Assembly: GCF_002959775.1 (NCBI RefSeq)
Contig: NZ_PPCX01000007.1
Coordinates: 36,342-100,341 of the forward strand
From: Veillonella rogosae JCM 15642
Lineage (GTDB): Bacteria; Bacillota; Negativicutes; Veillonellales; Veillonellaceae
DNA: 64,000 bases
Reading direction: 5' to 3'
The translations under genes were made by a program, and so were the position numbers. This document shows, one piece after another, positions 54,247-62,745 of the stretch. The notes beneath the pieces were generated by a model. The model was not told the origin of the DNA. It was given only the letters and a program-made list of their open reading frames with translations, and ran no database searches. Within the stretch, counting starts at the first letter, position 1, and the number at the start of each line of letters is the position of its first letter.

Positions 54247-55338
54247 ATGAGATTATTAGACAAATATATTTTAAAAGCCTTCGTAGGCCCATTCCTATTT
54301 GGGGTATTTGCTTTTACCAGTATTTTTATTGGTACAGGCACATTATTTAGAATTGCTCAATACATTACTGAATATGGGGCACCATTATTGCTTGTTATGA
54401 AAGCCTTTGTCTTGGCCTTACCAAGTATTGTTATCTTAACATTCCCTATGTCAGTACTCTTGGCGTCTCTTATGACCTTTAGTCGTTTGAGTAGTACTAG
54501 TGAGATTGTAGTTATGCGTGCCGGTGGCCTTAGCTTCTTGCGTCTTGCGATGCCGGTATATATCATTGCTCTTATGATTTCTATTGGTGCGGTAGCATTT
54601 AATGAATTTGTCGTACCTCGTACAAACCATATGTATCAAACTATTGTACGGGAAGAAATCATGAAAAATGCGACTCCTCAAACACAAAATCACATTGTGT
54701 TGAAAGCGATGAATGGCGATGAGTTAGGTACATTAATGTATGCAAAGAGCTACAATGCTGAGACTAAACAGTTGTCTATGATTACGGTGCAACAGTTTGG
54801 AGAAGGTGGCAAACTACAGCAAGTTGAAAATGCTGACACTGCTATCTGGAATGGTCAGTATTGGGTAATGCAAAATGGTATTATCTATGACGTATCTGCT
54901 GGAGATGGTGTAGAACGAACTATGAAGTTTAAGGAACAATCTTTACCGATTAAATCTGCACCAAAAGATATTCAGCAAGATCAACGCAAACCTGAAGAAT
55001 TAACAATTAAGGAGTTGCGTCATCAAATTAAAGCATATAAGGCAGCATATACTAATGCTAATAAGTTGGAAATGGAAATGTACCAACGTTTTACAATTCC
55101 TCTTGCTAGCTTTGTCTTTGCTTTAGTAGGTGCACCACTAGGACTTCAAAAACAACGTTCTAGCTCATCAATCGGTTTTGGTATTAGTATTCTAATTATC
55201 TTTATCTACTATGGTGTAATGACATTTGCCGGTGCTTTAGGTAAAGGCGGAGCGATGCCAACTGTATTAGCTGCATTAATACCTGATACATTAGGTATCA
55301 TCGCAGGCTTATATTTAAATTGGCGCGTATCGAAGTAA
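54247..55338 (+). CDS. LPS export permease LptF/LptG family
   Basis: 363 aa, six transmembrane segments split by a periplasmic beta-jellyroll (about 130-270), as in YjgP/YjgQ. The N-terminal RLLDKYILKAFVGPFLFGVF and C-terminal NWRV are family-like. Only one such gene is in the window: either a homodimer forms or the partner lies elsewhere. AGGAGGG precedes the ATG. Confidence 0.93.
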   Translation: MRLLDKYILKAFVGPFLFGVFAFTSIFIGTGTLFRIAQYITEYGAPLLLVMKAFVLALPSIVILTFPMSVLLASLMTFSRLSSTSEIVVMRAGGLSFLRLAMPVYIIALMISIGAVAFNEFVVPRTNHMYQTIVREEIMKNATPQTQNHIVLKAMNGDELGTLMYAKSYNAETKQLSMITVQQFGEGGKLQQVENADTAIWNGQYWVMQNGIIYDVSAGDGVERTMKFKEQSLPIKSAPKDIQQDQRKPEELTIKELRHQIKAYKAAYTNANKLEMEMYQRFTIPLASFVFALVGAPLGLQKQRSSSSIGFGISILIIFIYYGVMTFAGALGKGGAMPTVLAALIPDTLGIIAGLYLNWRVSK

Positions 55339-55423
55339 CCTGTGATAAAGAGATAAACTAGAATTAGGAAATCTAGTTTTAAAATTGAATTGAGGATTGT
55401 AATCTTATGAAAGGAGGGACTCG

Positions 55424-56638
55424 ATGGTAGTAGGTGTTAAAATCTTAATAATTATTGCCCTTATGGGTGGTCTAATAGCCTACATGGGAGATAAGTTAGG
55501 CACCAAAGTTGGTAAGCGTCGCATGTCCCTCTTTGGATTACGACCTAAGCATACATCGATTATTGTTACTATTGTAACGGGTCTACTAGTTGCCGCTGCT
55601 ACAGTAGGTGTTTTATCCTTTACATCTCAAAGTGTGCGAACTGCATTGTTTGGTATGGACCAATTACGAGCGGATATGAAACATCTTAATGAAGAGGTTG
55701 CTGCAAAGACACAAGAGCTTATCCGTGGTAAAGCCTTGCTTGAACAAAATAAGCAAGAGCTTGAGGAGCGAATGGCCGAGATAGAACAAATTCGTCGCGA
55801 AGTAGAAGTTACAAAAGCTGAATTAGCTAGTGCTCAAGCTGCTAAAGATGCTACTGAAGCAGAACTTGCATCACTACAATCATCTTATGCAGAGGTATCT
55901 AAAAAGTTAGCTGATCTTGAGGCTACTCGAGCTAAGATGGAAGCCCATATAAAAGAGCTACAAAATACACAAGAACAATTGCAAAATGGCATTATTCATC
56001 TGCGGGAAGGGACAATACTATTCCAAGTAGATCAATTATTAGCCCAAGCTGTTGTTCGTCCTGGATTGAGTGCTGAAGATAGTAATGCGACTATCAAGCA
56101 TATTATTGATGATACTAATCAGTTAGTATTGCGACGTCTTGGTATAGAAGATCAAGGACAAGCTGTAGTCTATGTTGATCGTCAAAATATTGAGGTAGCA
56201 ACTCAAAAGTTAATCGACTCTAAGACACCAATGGTTGTTCAAGTTGTAGCGGCAGGAAATATTATTTCTGGTGAACCTGCAGTAGCGCTTATCCAAGTGT
56301 ATCCACAACAGTTTATCTATAAGAACAATGAAGTTATTCACTCTACTGTTATGGATGGTGGTAGCAATGCTCAAGCCTCTATGCTTCAATTCTTGAAACA
56401 AGTAAATGAAAAAGCAAAAGCCAAAGGTATTATCCCGGACTCTTTATCTGGGGATATTGGGACCATACCAGGCGATGATTTATTTACTGCCATTAGGCGT
56501 GTCAGCACAATGCATGGCAAGGTTCATGTAGAGGCTTATGTAGATGGCGATACGTATTCTTCTGGTCCTGTACATCTTAAATTACGTATTACTCAAATGC
56601 CTGCTTTAAATGATAGGGTAAAAATGCAAACGAATTAA
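55424..56638 (+). CDS. DUF3084 domain protein with two membrane segments and a long coiled coil
   Basis: 404 aa. Two N-terminal transmembrane helices (about 5-22 and 40-65) flank a basic loop (GTKVGKRRMSLFGLRPKHTS). A coiled coil (about 75-190, Glu/Lys/Gln-rich heptads) is followed by a globular DUF3084 C-terminal domain. The family is found in cyanobacteria and Negativicutes and has no established function. It follows the lpt genes with an 85-base gap and its own GGAGGG site, so an envelope role is plausible but unproven. Confidence 0.85.
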   Translation: MVVGVKILIIIALMGGLIAYMGDKLGTKVGKRRMSLFGLRPKHTSIIVTIVTGLLVAAATVGVLSFTSQSVRTALFGMDQLRADMKHLNEEVAAKTQELIRGKALLEQNKQELEERMAEIEQIRREVEVTKAELASAQAAKDATEAELASLQSSYAEVSKKLADLEATRAKMEAHIKELQNTQEQLQNGIIHLREGTILFQVDQLLAQAVVRPGLSAEDSNATIKHIIDDTNQLVLRRLGIEDQGQAVVYVDRQNIEVATQKLIDSKTPMVVQVVAAGNIISGEPAVALIQVYPQQFIYKNNEVIHSTVMDGGSNAQASMLQFLKQVNEKAKAKGIIPDSLSGDIGTIPGDDLFTAIRRVSTMHGKVHVEAYVDGDTYSSGPVHLKLRITQMPALNDRVKMQTN

Positions 56639-56670
56639 TATAAGTATGTTGGTTTCATACATTATAGTAG

Positions 56671-56710
56671 AGAAGGTCTTATGTAAATTTTTACATAAGA
56701 CCTTCTTTTT
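56671..56710 (+). terminator. Rho-independent terminator after the DUF3084 gene
   Basis: A 16-bp perfect stem (56671-56686 with 56691-56706) around a 4-base loop, then a T run. Confidence 0.95.
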
Positions 56711-56752
56711 ATGTTAAAATATAACTACTGTATTTACAAAGAGGATAGTTAA

Positions 56753-57280
56753 ATGACTGAAAATACATATATTTTGGCAGTAGACCCAGGTAATGAAAAA
56801 ACCGGTGTTGCTATTGTAACACCTGATGGATCTATGGTATGTCGGAACATTATTTCTACGAAGACCTTCAATGATGATATTGAACGTCTACTAACAGAAT
56901 ATTATGGAATCGTTCATATTGTATGTGGGAATGGTACGAATCATAAACATTTATATCCATCTCTTCAACAAATTGGACGTAATCATAAAATCACTACAAG
57001 CTTAATCGATGAATCTCATAGTACAGAAGAGGCGCGTAAATTATATTGGAAATATAATCCGCCTACAGGATGGCGTAAGTTTCTTCCTACATCTATGCAG
57101 TTTCCACCTGAACCTGTAGATGATTTAACGGCGCTTGTAATTGGCTTACGCTATACAAAGCAGTTGGCTCAAAGTAAAATCGAAGTAAAAGAAGCGACGA
57201 TAAGCTCTAGTGAGTTAGAAGAAAAACGATTACATGCTATGGAGCAGTTATACGGAAAAGGAGAAGTACATGACAAGTGA
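56753..57280 (+). CDS. RNase H-fold RuvC/YqgF-like protein
   Basis: 175 aa. The fold markers are ILAVDPGNEKTGVAIV (first catalytic Asp), IVCGNGTNHK, LIDESHSTEEARKLYW (Glu) and PVDDLTALVIGLRY (final Asp), so the acidic set of the RuvC/YqgF superfamily is intact. It is neither canonical RuvC (YqgF proper is about 140 aa with other motifs). Likely a nuclease acting on branched DNA or RNA, substrate unknown. The downstream YitT gene overlaps it by 11 bases. Confidence 0.75.
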   Translation: MTENTYILAVDPGNEKTGVAIVTPDGSMVCRNIISTKTFNDDIERLLTEYYGIVHIVCGNGTNHKHLYPSLQQIGRNHKITTSLIDESHSTEEARKLYWKYNPPTGWRKFLPTSMQFPPEPVDDLTALVIGLRYTKQLAQSKIEVKEATISSSELEEKRLHAMEQLYGKGEVHDK

Positions 57281-58139
57281 GACTTCAACGCGTAACTGGT
57301 CAAACCTTATTATGCGTTGTGTAATGATGATTTTAGGGGCCTTTATCTATACGGTGGGCTTAGATTTATTTTTAGTACCCAATAGCATCATCGACGGTGG
57401 TGTAGTTGGTATTTCGTTGATGGCTGCGGAATTATCTGGTATATCCTTTAGTATTTTCGTAGTACTTATCAATTTACCATTCTTGTATTTAGGATATAAA
57501 GCAATCGGTAAAGGGTTTACTTTATCTACATTGTTTTCCATTGTCTGGATGGCTATATTCTCCAACTTTGCTCATGATTTTACACCTATTACGACAGATC
57601 CATTTTTAGGTTCTATCTTTGGTGGTATAATCTTAGGTATTGGTGTAGGCCTTATTATTCGTAATGGTGGCTCTTTAGATGGCTCTGAAATCGTAGCTAT
57701 TATTTGGGATAAGAAGTCTACTTTCTCGGTAGGTGAAATCGTAATGGCTATGAACTTAATCATTCTTGGGGCAGCCGGCTTTGTCTATAGCTGGAATAGT
57801 GCAATGTATTCTTTAATTGCTTATTTCATTGCCTATAAGATGATTGATGTAACCATTACAGGTCTTGAAGAATCTAAAGGTGTTATGATTATTACTGATG
57901 CGGATAACTCTAAAGATATTGCAGATGCATTAAATGCTAATCTTAACCGCGGTGTTACAATTATGTATGGTGAAGGTGGTTATTTAAAACAACCGAAGCA
58001 TATATTATACTCTGTAGTAACACGTCTTGAGATTACAAGATTAAAGGATACCGTTTATGAAGTCGATCCAGCTGCGTTTATTACCATTCAAGACGTACAC
58101 GATGTCTTTGGTGGAAGATTTACAAAAGGTGGTCATTAA
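57270..58139 (+). CDS. YitT family membrane protein (DUF161-DUF2179)
   Basis: 289 aa, five to six transmembrane helices (about 10-200; FIYTVGLDLFLVPNSIIDGGVVGISLM is the family hallmark) and a C-terminal cytosolic DUF2179 domain (about 215-289). Some relatives are linked to nucleotide or antibiotic-stress phenotypes, but no transport activity is settled. ATG 57270 follows AAGGAGA inside the end of the preceding gene. Confidence 0.9.
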   Translation: MTSETSTRNWSNLIMRCVMMILGAFIYTVGLDLFLVPNSIIDGGVVGISLMAAELSGISFSIFVVLINLPFLYLGYKAIGKGFTLSTLFSIVWMAIFSNFAHDFTPITTDPFLGSIFGGIILGIGVGLIIRNGGSLDGSEIVAIIWDKKSTFSVGEIVMAMNLIILGAAGFVYSWNSAMYSLIAYFIAYKMIDVTITGLEESKGVMIITDADNSKDIADALNANLNRGVTIMYGEGGYLKQPKHILYSVVTRLEITRLKDTVYEVDPAAFITIQDVHDVFGGRFTKGGH

Positions 58140-58148
58140 GGGGATAAT

Positions 58149-58733
58149 ATGAGTAATAAATTAGGTAATACAATAATAAAAGAAATTCTAGATTGGATTT
58201 ACGCCATCGTGTTAGCGTTGATTATTGCTATGGTAATTCACATCTTCTTGATTCAACCAACACGTGTATCTGGTGAATCTATGGATGATACATTGCACAA
58301 TGGCCAATATTTAATCGTTACAAAATGGCACCATATCATGAATGAAATGCCAGATTACGGTCAAATTGTTATCATCGATAGCCGTGTCAATCGTGCTCGT
58401 ACTTGGGTAGATGATGTGAAAGAGCCATTGATGAATTACGCATCTGTTTTTAATAAAGCTGCTCAAACTAATGATGTATGGGTAAAACGCGTTATCGGTC
58501 GCCCTGGTGATGTATTAGAGTTTAAAGATGGTCACGTATGGCGTAATGGGGAACAATTGCAAGAGCCATATACTAAAGATCCTAAAATGAACTTTACTCG
58601 TTCTACGCCTGTAACAGTCCCAGAGGGGCATGTATTTGTAATGGGGGATAATCGAAATCACTCTAGCGATAGTCGTTTTATCGGTCCTGTACCTGTAGAA
58701 CATATTTTAGGATTTGTATCCTACGCAATTTAA
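58149..58733 (+). CDS. lepB: Signal peptidase I
   Basis: 194 aa, one N-terminal transmembrane segment (about 15-36). The Ser-Lys dyad is Ser44 in SGESMDDTL and Lys113 in VWVKRVIGRPGD; box E is VMGDNRNHSSDSR. It removes signal peptides from Sec and Tat substrates, including the many exported proteins in this window. AAGGGG precedes the ATG, 9 bases after yitT. Confidence 0.96.
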   Translation: MSNKLGNTIIKEILDWIYAIVLALIIAMVIHIFLIQPTRVSGESMDDTLHNGQYLIVTKWHHIMNEMPDYGQIVIIDSRVNRARTWVDDVKEPLMNYASVFNKAAQTNDVWVKRVIGRPGDVLEFKDGHVWRNGEQLQEPYTKDPKMNFTRSTPVTVPEGHVFVMGDNRNHSSDSRFIGPVPVEHILGFVSYAI

Positions 58734-58740
58734 TAATGGT

Positions 58741-58836
58741 AAAAGCCTATCTATTGATGTAATTGATATGTACCCCCTTTACTGGACAACCAGTAAAGGG
58801 AGTACATATCAAATAACATTGTAGATAGGCTTTTTT
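58741..58836 (+). terminator. Very long double-stem terminator after lepB
   Basis: The outer stem is 13 bp perfect (58741-58753 with 58822-58834) with a T run; the inner stem pairs 58763-58785 with 58790-58812, 22 pairs with a single mismatch around an ACAA loop. The inner stem is far longer than termination needs. Confidence 0.85.
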
Positions 58837-59174
58837 GTTAAAATTACGATGGCCTTACAACATTGTAAATGGTTTCTAGTAGTATGCATTAGTATATAAC
58901 GTTATATAAAGTAGATTAATGATTTGAAAGAAGAAAATATATTAAATAAAAGCATTGAATCGTACATTTATAAATAGAAGTATTTATTGCAATACAGATA
59001 AATTAGAAAAATTAATTAATGATAAGTGTTGATTAGATGAAAAAGCAGAAAAAAATAAGTTTAAGAAATGAAATTGTGTAAAATTTAATTTTGAGAAATG
59101 CAGTAAAAATCTATGTTTATGAGATTATTTTTATTCATGAATGAAATTTCATCAAATTTAGTTGTATAAAATGC
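58837..59174 (+). other. AT-rich interval upstream of the first ompM promoter
   Basis: No credible gene. It holds the 16-bp perfect palindrome TATATAACGTTATATA (58893-58908, part of the TAGTATATAACGT motif) and ATGAAATTTCAT (59141-59152), a 12-bp palindrome about 23 bases before the -35 box. Both could bind regulators. Confidence 0.45.
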
Positions 59175-59203
59175 TTTACAAACTTTTTGAGTGGTGGTAT
59201 ATT
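59175..59203 (+). promoter_or_regulatory. Promoter of the first ompM gene
   Basis: TTTACA, 17-base spacer, TATATT; transcription start near 59210, giving a leader of about 155 nt. Confidence 0.75.
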
Positions 59204-59258
59204 CACATCACAGAAGGACGACACCACAAAGTGGTTGATCTAAGATAGGTAATTAGTA

Positions 59259-59277
59259 GAGGAAACGTGGACACTCC
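59259..59277 (+). repeat. 19-bp ompM leader element, copy 1
   Basis: GAGGAAACGTGGACACTCC, identical to 61121-61139. It lies about +50 of the predicted transcript, after a small hairpin ACCAC/GTGGT (59223-59235), and 88 bases before the start codon. A palindrome ACTACATATGTAGT follows at 59299-59312. Confidence 0.75.
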
Positions 59278-59365
59278 TAATAGATCTTTAATAGTGATAC
59301 TACATATGTAGTGAATGTCTTCTGCGAATATATATTCTTATATGAAAAGAAAGAAGGAATTCATT

Positions 59366-60625
59366 ATGAAAAAACAATTTGCTACAATTTTAGCAGCAAC
59401 AGCAGTATTAGGTGTAACAACAGCGTTCGCTGCAAACCCATTCTCCGATGTAACTCCAGATAGCTGGGCATACCAAGCAGTATCCCAATTAGCACAATCC
59501 GGTATCGTTAATGGTTACCCAGATGGCACTTTCAAAGGCCAAAACAACATCACTCGTTACGAAATGGCTCAAATGGTAGCTAAAGCAATGGCTAACCAAG
59601 ACCGTGCTAACGCAGAACAACAAGCAATGATTAACCGCTTAGCTGATGAGTTCTCTAACGAGTTGAACAATTTAGGCGTTCGTGTATCTCGCTTGGAAGA
59701 CCGCGTAGGTAATGTAAAAGTAACTGGTGATATGCGTATTCGTCACCAAGGTTCTGAAGATAGCGGCGTTTACTCCGATGGTAAATCCTTAACAGATGGC
59801 CGTGCACGTGTACAATTCAACGGTAAAGTAAATGATAAAACTGAAGCAGTTGTTCGTGTAAAAGGTAACTATGAATTTGGTGACTCCACAAAAGGTGCTG
59901 ATGCAAAAATCGATCGTGCTTATGTAGATCACAAATTTGGTAATCATGTATCCGCTAAAGGTGGTCGTTTCCAACAAACAATTGGTAGCGGTTTGATGTA
60001 CGATGATACATTCGACGGTGCTCAATTAAATGTAGGCAACGATAAAGTTCAAGTACAAGGTGCTTACGGTTACATGGTAGACGGCGCTGCTGCAGGCAAC
60101 TCCAAATCTGATAACCCTTCCGTAGCTTATGTAGGTCTTAAAGGTAAAGTTGGCCAAGAATCAACAGTTGGTGGCTTCTACTCCAAATTATCTAGCGGCA
60201 ACTTAAATCACAACGGTGCTACAGTAACTTCCGATAGCCAAGACGTATACGGCTTCAATGCGGACTTCCGTAAAGATAAAGTATGGGTTGGTGGTGAATG
60301 GTTGAAAGCATCCAACGTAAATGACTCCCAAGCTTGGACAGCCGGTGTTGGTTATGGCAACTACGACATCGCTAAAAAAGGTACATGGGATGTAAAAGGT
60401 CAATACTTCAACCAAAAAGCCAACGCTCCAATCGTAAGCTCCACTTGGGATCAAGCATATGACTTAACAAATACATCTAATGGTTACAAAGGTTACATGG
60501 CTAGCGTAGACTACGCAGTACAAGATAACGTAGGCTTATCTGCTGGTTATGGTTTTAACTCTAAAGACCAAAGCGGTAAAGATCTTTCCGATTTCTACCG
60601 TGCAGAATTAAACTACAAATTCTAA
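59366..60625 (+). CDS. SLH-domain outer-membrane porin OmpM (copy 1)
   Basis: 419 aa, signal peptide 1-23 (FAA). The SLH domain (about 24-80; NPFSDVTPDSWAYQAVSQLA, GYPDGTFKGQNNITRYEMAQ) is followed by a short coiled coil (about 85-125; MINRLADEFSNELNNLGVRVSRLEDRVG) and a beta-barrel (about 130-419) ending in aromatic YKF. OmpM proteins tether the outer membrane to peptidoglycan via the SLH domain and act as general porins. ATG 59366 follows AGAAGGA. Codons are strongly biased, indicating very high expression. It is the first of a tandem pair. Confidence 0.95.
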   Translation: MKKQFATILAATAVLGVTTAFAANPFSDVTPDSWAYQAVSQLAQSGIVNGYPDGTFKGQNNITRYEMAQMVAKAMANQDRANAEQQAMINRLADEFSNELNNLGVRVSRLEDRVGNVKVTGDMRIRHQGSEDSGVYSDGKSLTDGRARVQFNGKVNDKTEAVVRVKGNYEFGDSTKGADAKIDRAYVDHKFGNHVSAKGGRFQQTIGSGLMYDDTFDGAQLNVGNDKVQVQGAYGYMVDGAAAGNSKSDNPSVAYVGLKGKVGQESTVGGFYSKLSSGNLNHNGATVTSDSQDVYGFNADFRKDKVWVGGEWLKASNVNDSQAWTAGVGYGNYDIAKKGTWDVKGQYFNQKANAPIVSSTWDQAYDLTNTSNGYKGYMASVDYAVQDNVGLSAGYGFNSKDQSGKDLSDFYRAELNYKF

Positions 60626-60639
60626 TTCCCTCACAAACA

Positions 60640-60668
60640 AAAAAAGGCTTCTTAGGAAGTCTTTTTTT
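60640..60668 (+). terminator. Rho-independent terminator after the first ompM
   Basis: AAAAAGGCTTC pairs with GAAGTCTTTTT (one G-U) around a TTAG loop, followed by T residues. Confidence 0.9.
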
Positions 60669-61035
60669 GTTGCATAAAAAACTTATTTATTATCTTTTGT
60701 ATATAATAGTATATATATAGTAAAATAAATACATATATAAGTAGAGTTAGATTATCGAATAAATTAGTAGTTCACAGTGTTGTTGGCACAATATATTGTA
60801 TGAGGTATTTATGAACCGTTTTGCATAAAACCTTTAATAGATTATTAATAATGTATTTATTGATTAGTATTACTTAATAATTACAGTGATAAACAATCTC
60901 ATTTAAGTCAAAGCTAGATAAATTTAATAATTTTATTGAAAAAATTTATGCCTCACAAAACTAGATATTATCTAAATTTGAAGGCATTTTAAATTATAAA
61001 ATTTTTATAATGAGAATGAAATTGAGAAAAAAGGG
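60669..61035 (+). other. AT-rich interval between the ompM genes
   Basis: No open frame of note. It contains the palindrome ACAATATATTGT (60788-60799), also found before lpxI; a possible hairpin ATGCCT/AGGCAT (60948-60953 with 60982-60987); and an 8-3-8 inverted repeat ATTATAAA/TTTATAAT (60993-61011) just upstream of the -35 box. GAATGAAATT (61014-61023) also occurs at 59139 before the first ompM promoter. Confidence 0.45.
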
Positions 61036-61064
61036 TTTACACGAAAATTTGGTTATGCTAATAT
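61036..61064 (+). promoter_or_regulatory. Promoter of the second ompM gene
   Basis: TTTACA, 17-base spacer, TAATAT; transcription start near 61071, leader about 165 nt. The -35 box and spacing match the first ompM promoter. Confidence 0.72.
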
Positions 61065-61120
61065 CACCGTACAAGAGATAACAAACACATGAAACGAAGA
61101 ACTTCGATGTAGAATGTGGC

Positions 61121-61139
61121 GAGGAAACGTGGACACTCC
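61121..61139 (+). repeat. 19-bp ompM leader element, copy 2
   Basis: Identical to 59259-59277, again about +50 of the transcript and preceded by a small hairpin CGAAG/CTTCG (61095-61106); 95 bases before the start codon. Confidence 0.75.
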
Positions 61140-61234
61140 CAGAAATTCTTAATCTGAAGAACAGAGTAGAATGTGAATGTTATAACTTGTAACATTTTAT
61201 ATTTCTATTTTTTTCAGAAAGAAGGAATTCAACT

Positions 61235-62470
61235 ATGAAAAAACAATTCGCAGCAATCTTCGCAGCAACAGCAGTTTTGGGTGTAACTACTGCATTCGCA
61301 GCTAACCCATTCTCCGACGTAACTCCAGATTCTTGGGCATACCAAGCAGTTTCCCAATTGGCTAACGCTGGTATCGTTAACGGTTACCCAGATGGCACTT
61401 TCAAAGGCCAAAACAACATCACTCGTTACGAAATGGCTCAAATGGTAGCTAAAGCTATGGCTAACCAAGACCGCGCTAACGCTGAACAACAAGCTATGAT
61501 TAACCGTTTGGCTGATGAATTCTCCAACGAATTGAACAACTTAGGCGTTCGTGTAGCTCGCTTGGAAGACCGCGTTGGTAACGTAAAAGTTACTGGTGAT
61601 GCTCGTCTTCGTTACCGTGATGCTGAACATGCTAAATCCAAATTCGACGCTCGTGCACGTTTGCAATTCAACGCAAAAGTTAACGATCGTACAGATGCAG
61701 TAGTTCGTGTAGCTTCTGACAACTTCGAATTGGGCAACTCTGAAAAAGGTTCTAACGTAGGTGTGTCTGTTGATCGCGCTTATGTTAACCACAAATTCGG
61801 TGAACGCGTATCCGTTAAAGCTGGTCGTTTTAACCAAGTTCTTGGTGGCGGTTTAGCATTCGATGGCACATTCGACGGTGCTCAATTCAACGCTGGTAAC
61901 GATAAAGTAAACTTCCAAGCAGCTTACGGTTACATGGTATCTGGTGACAATGGTATTATCGCTGGTGCAACTACTAACAAATTAACTAAAGATGCTAACG
62001 TAACTAATACTTACCTTGGCTTGAACGGTAAAGTAGGTAAACACACTATGGTAGGTGGTTTCTACAATCGTGTAAACCAAGATAGCTCTAATGGTTACAA
62101 AAACATCTACGGTTTCAACGCTGACGCTAACTTCGACAAAGTTTGGGTAGGCGGCGAATGGTTGAAAGACTCCCATGTTGACGACTCCACTGCTTGGACT
62201 GCAGGCGTTGGTTATGGTAACTACAACATCAAAAAACAAGGTACTTGGGATGTAAAAGGTCAATACTTCAATGCAAAAGCTAGTGCTCCAATCGTAGATA
62301 CTACTTGGAACCATATCTACACTACTGATGCTAAAGGTTGGATGGCAACTGTTGACTACGCATTGCAAAACAACGTTGGCTTGTCCGCATACTACGGCTT
62401 CGACTGGAAAGACCAAGACGGTAAAGACAAATCTGACTTCTATCGTGCAGACCTTAACTACAAATTCTAA
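61235..62470 (+). CDS. SLH-domain outer-membrane porin OmpM (copy 2)
   Basis: 411 aa with the same layout as copy 1: signal peptide (1-23), SLH domain, coiled coil, and a barrel ending YKF. The first 125 residues are almost identical to copy 1, while the barrel diverges (loops around 140-165 and 225-260), so the two should tether in the same way but differ in pore or surface loops. An AGAAGGA site precedes ATG 61235. Codon bias is again very strong. Confidence 0.95.
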   Translation: MKKQFAAIFAATAVLGVTTAFAANPFSDVTPDSWAYQAVSQLANAGIVNGYPDGTFKGQNNITRYEMAQMVAKAMANQDRANAEQQAMINRLADEFSNELNNLGVRVARLEDRVGNVKVTGDARLRYRDAEHAKSKFDARARLQFNAKVNDRTDAVVRVASDNFELGNSEKGSNVGVSVDRAYVNHKFGERVSVKAGRFNQVLGGGLAFDGTFDGAQFNAGNDKVNFQAAYGYMVSGDNGIIAGATTNKLTKDANVTNTYLGLNGKVGKHTMVGGFYNRVNQDSSNGYKNIYGFNADANFDKVWVGGEWLKDSHVDDSTAWTAGVGYGNYNIKKQGTWDVKGQYFNAKASAPIVDTTWNHIYTTDAKGWMATVDYALQNNVGLSAYYGFDWKDQDGKDKSDFYRADLNYKF

Positions 62471-62488
62471 TTTGATAGTTATCAATAC

Positions 62489-62519
62489 AAAAGAGACTCC
62501 TTCGGGAGTCTCTTTTTTT
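62489..62519 (+). terminator. Rho-independent terminator after the second ompM
   Basis: A 12-bp perfect stem with a TTCG tetraloop (62489-62500 with 62505-62516) and a T run. Confidence 0.96.
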
Positions 62520-62652
62520 GTGCGTAAAATATATAGAGCTATGTGAAATTGATATATAAGACTTTTTATTGTGCTATTTATGTTTAACCTTTTGATACTC
62601 ATGATGTACGTAAAACAATTTTGGGGTTTATTTATTAGTAAGGTTAAATAAT
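62520..62652 (+). other. Spacer between ompM and the insertion sequence
   Basis: No gene seen. The last eight bases (62645-62652, TAAATAAT) are the probable target-site duplication of the IS. Confidence 0.5.
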
Positions 62653-62677
62653 GGGTTATAGGACAAAAAGTGTTGCT
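62653..62677 (+). repeat. Left terminal inverted repeat of the IS
   Basis: 25 bases, perfect reverse complement of 63974-63998. Confidence 0.95.
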
Positions 62678-62680
62678 GTT

Positions 62681-62728
62681 AATGCCGATGGAACTAGTTA
62701 AATACTAGCTCCATCGGCATTTTATCTT
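62681..62728 (+). terminator. Hairpin inside the left end of the IS
   Basis: A 17-bp stem with one mismatch (62681-62697 with 62705-62721), 7-base loop, followed by a T-rich tail. It sits between the terminal repeat and its internal copy and could stop transcription entering from outside. Confidence 0.7.
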
Positions 62729-62745
62729 TTTGAGTAACTTTTACA

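Noticed and set aside
59267..59311. Short leader ORF (GTG start, about 14 codons) in the first ompM leader as a stand-alone gene
   Set aside because: The Shine-Dalgarno is only three bases from the GTG and lengths differ between copies; kept as a hypothesis in the findings, not as a feature.
60940..60995. Possible small RNA or terminator between the ompM genes (ATGCCT/AGGCAT hairpin)
   Set aside because: The stem is short, no promoter or strong T run accompanies it, and the region is very AT-rich; noted only in the interval description.
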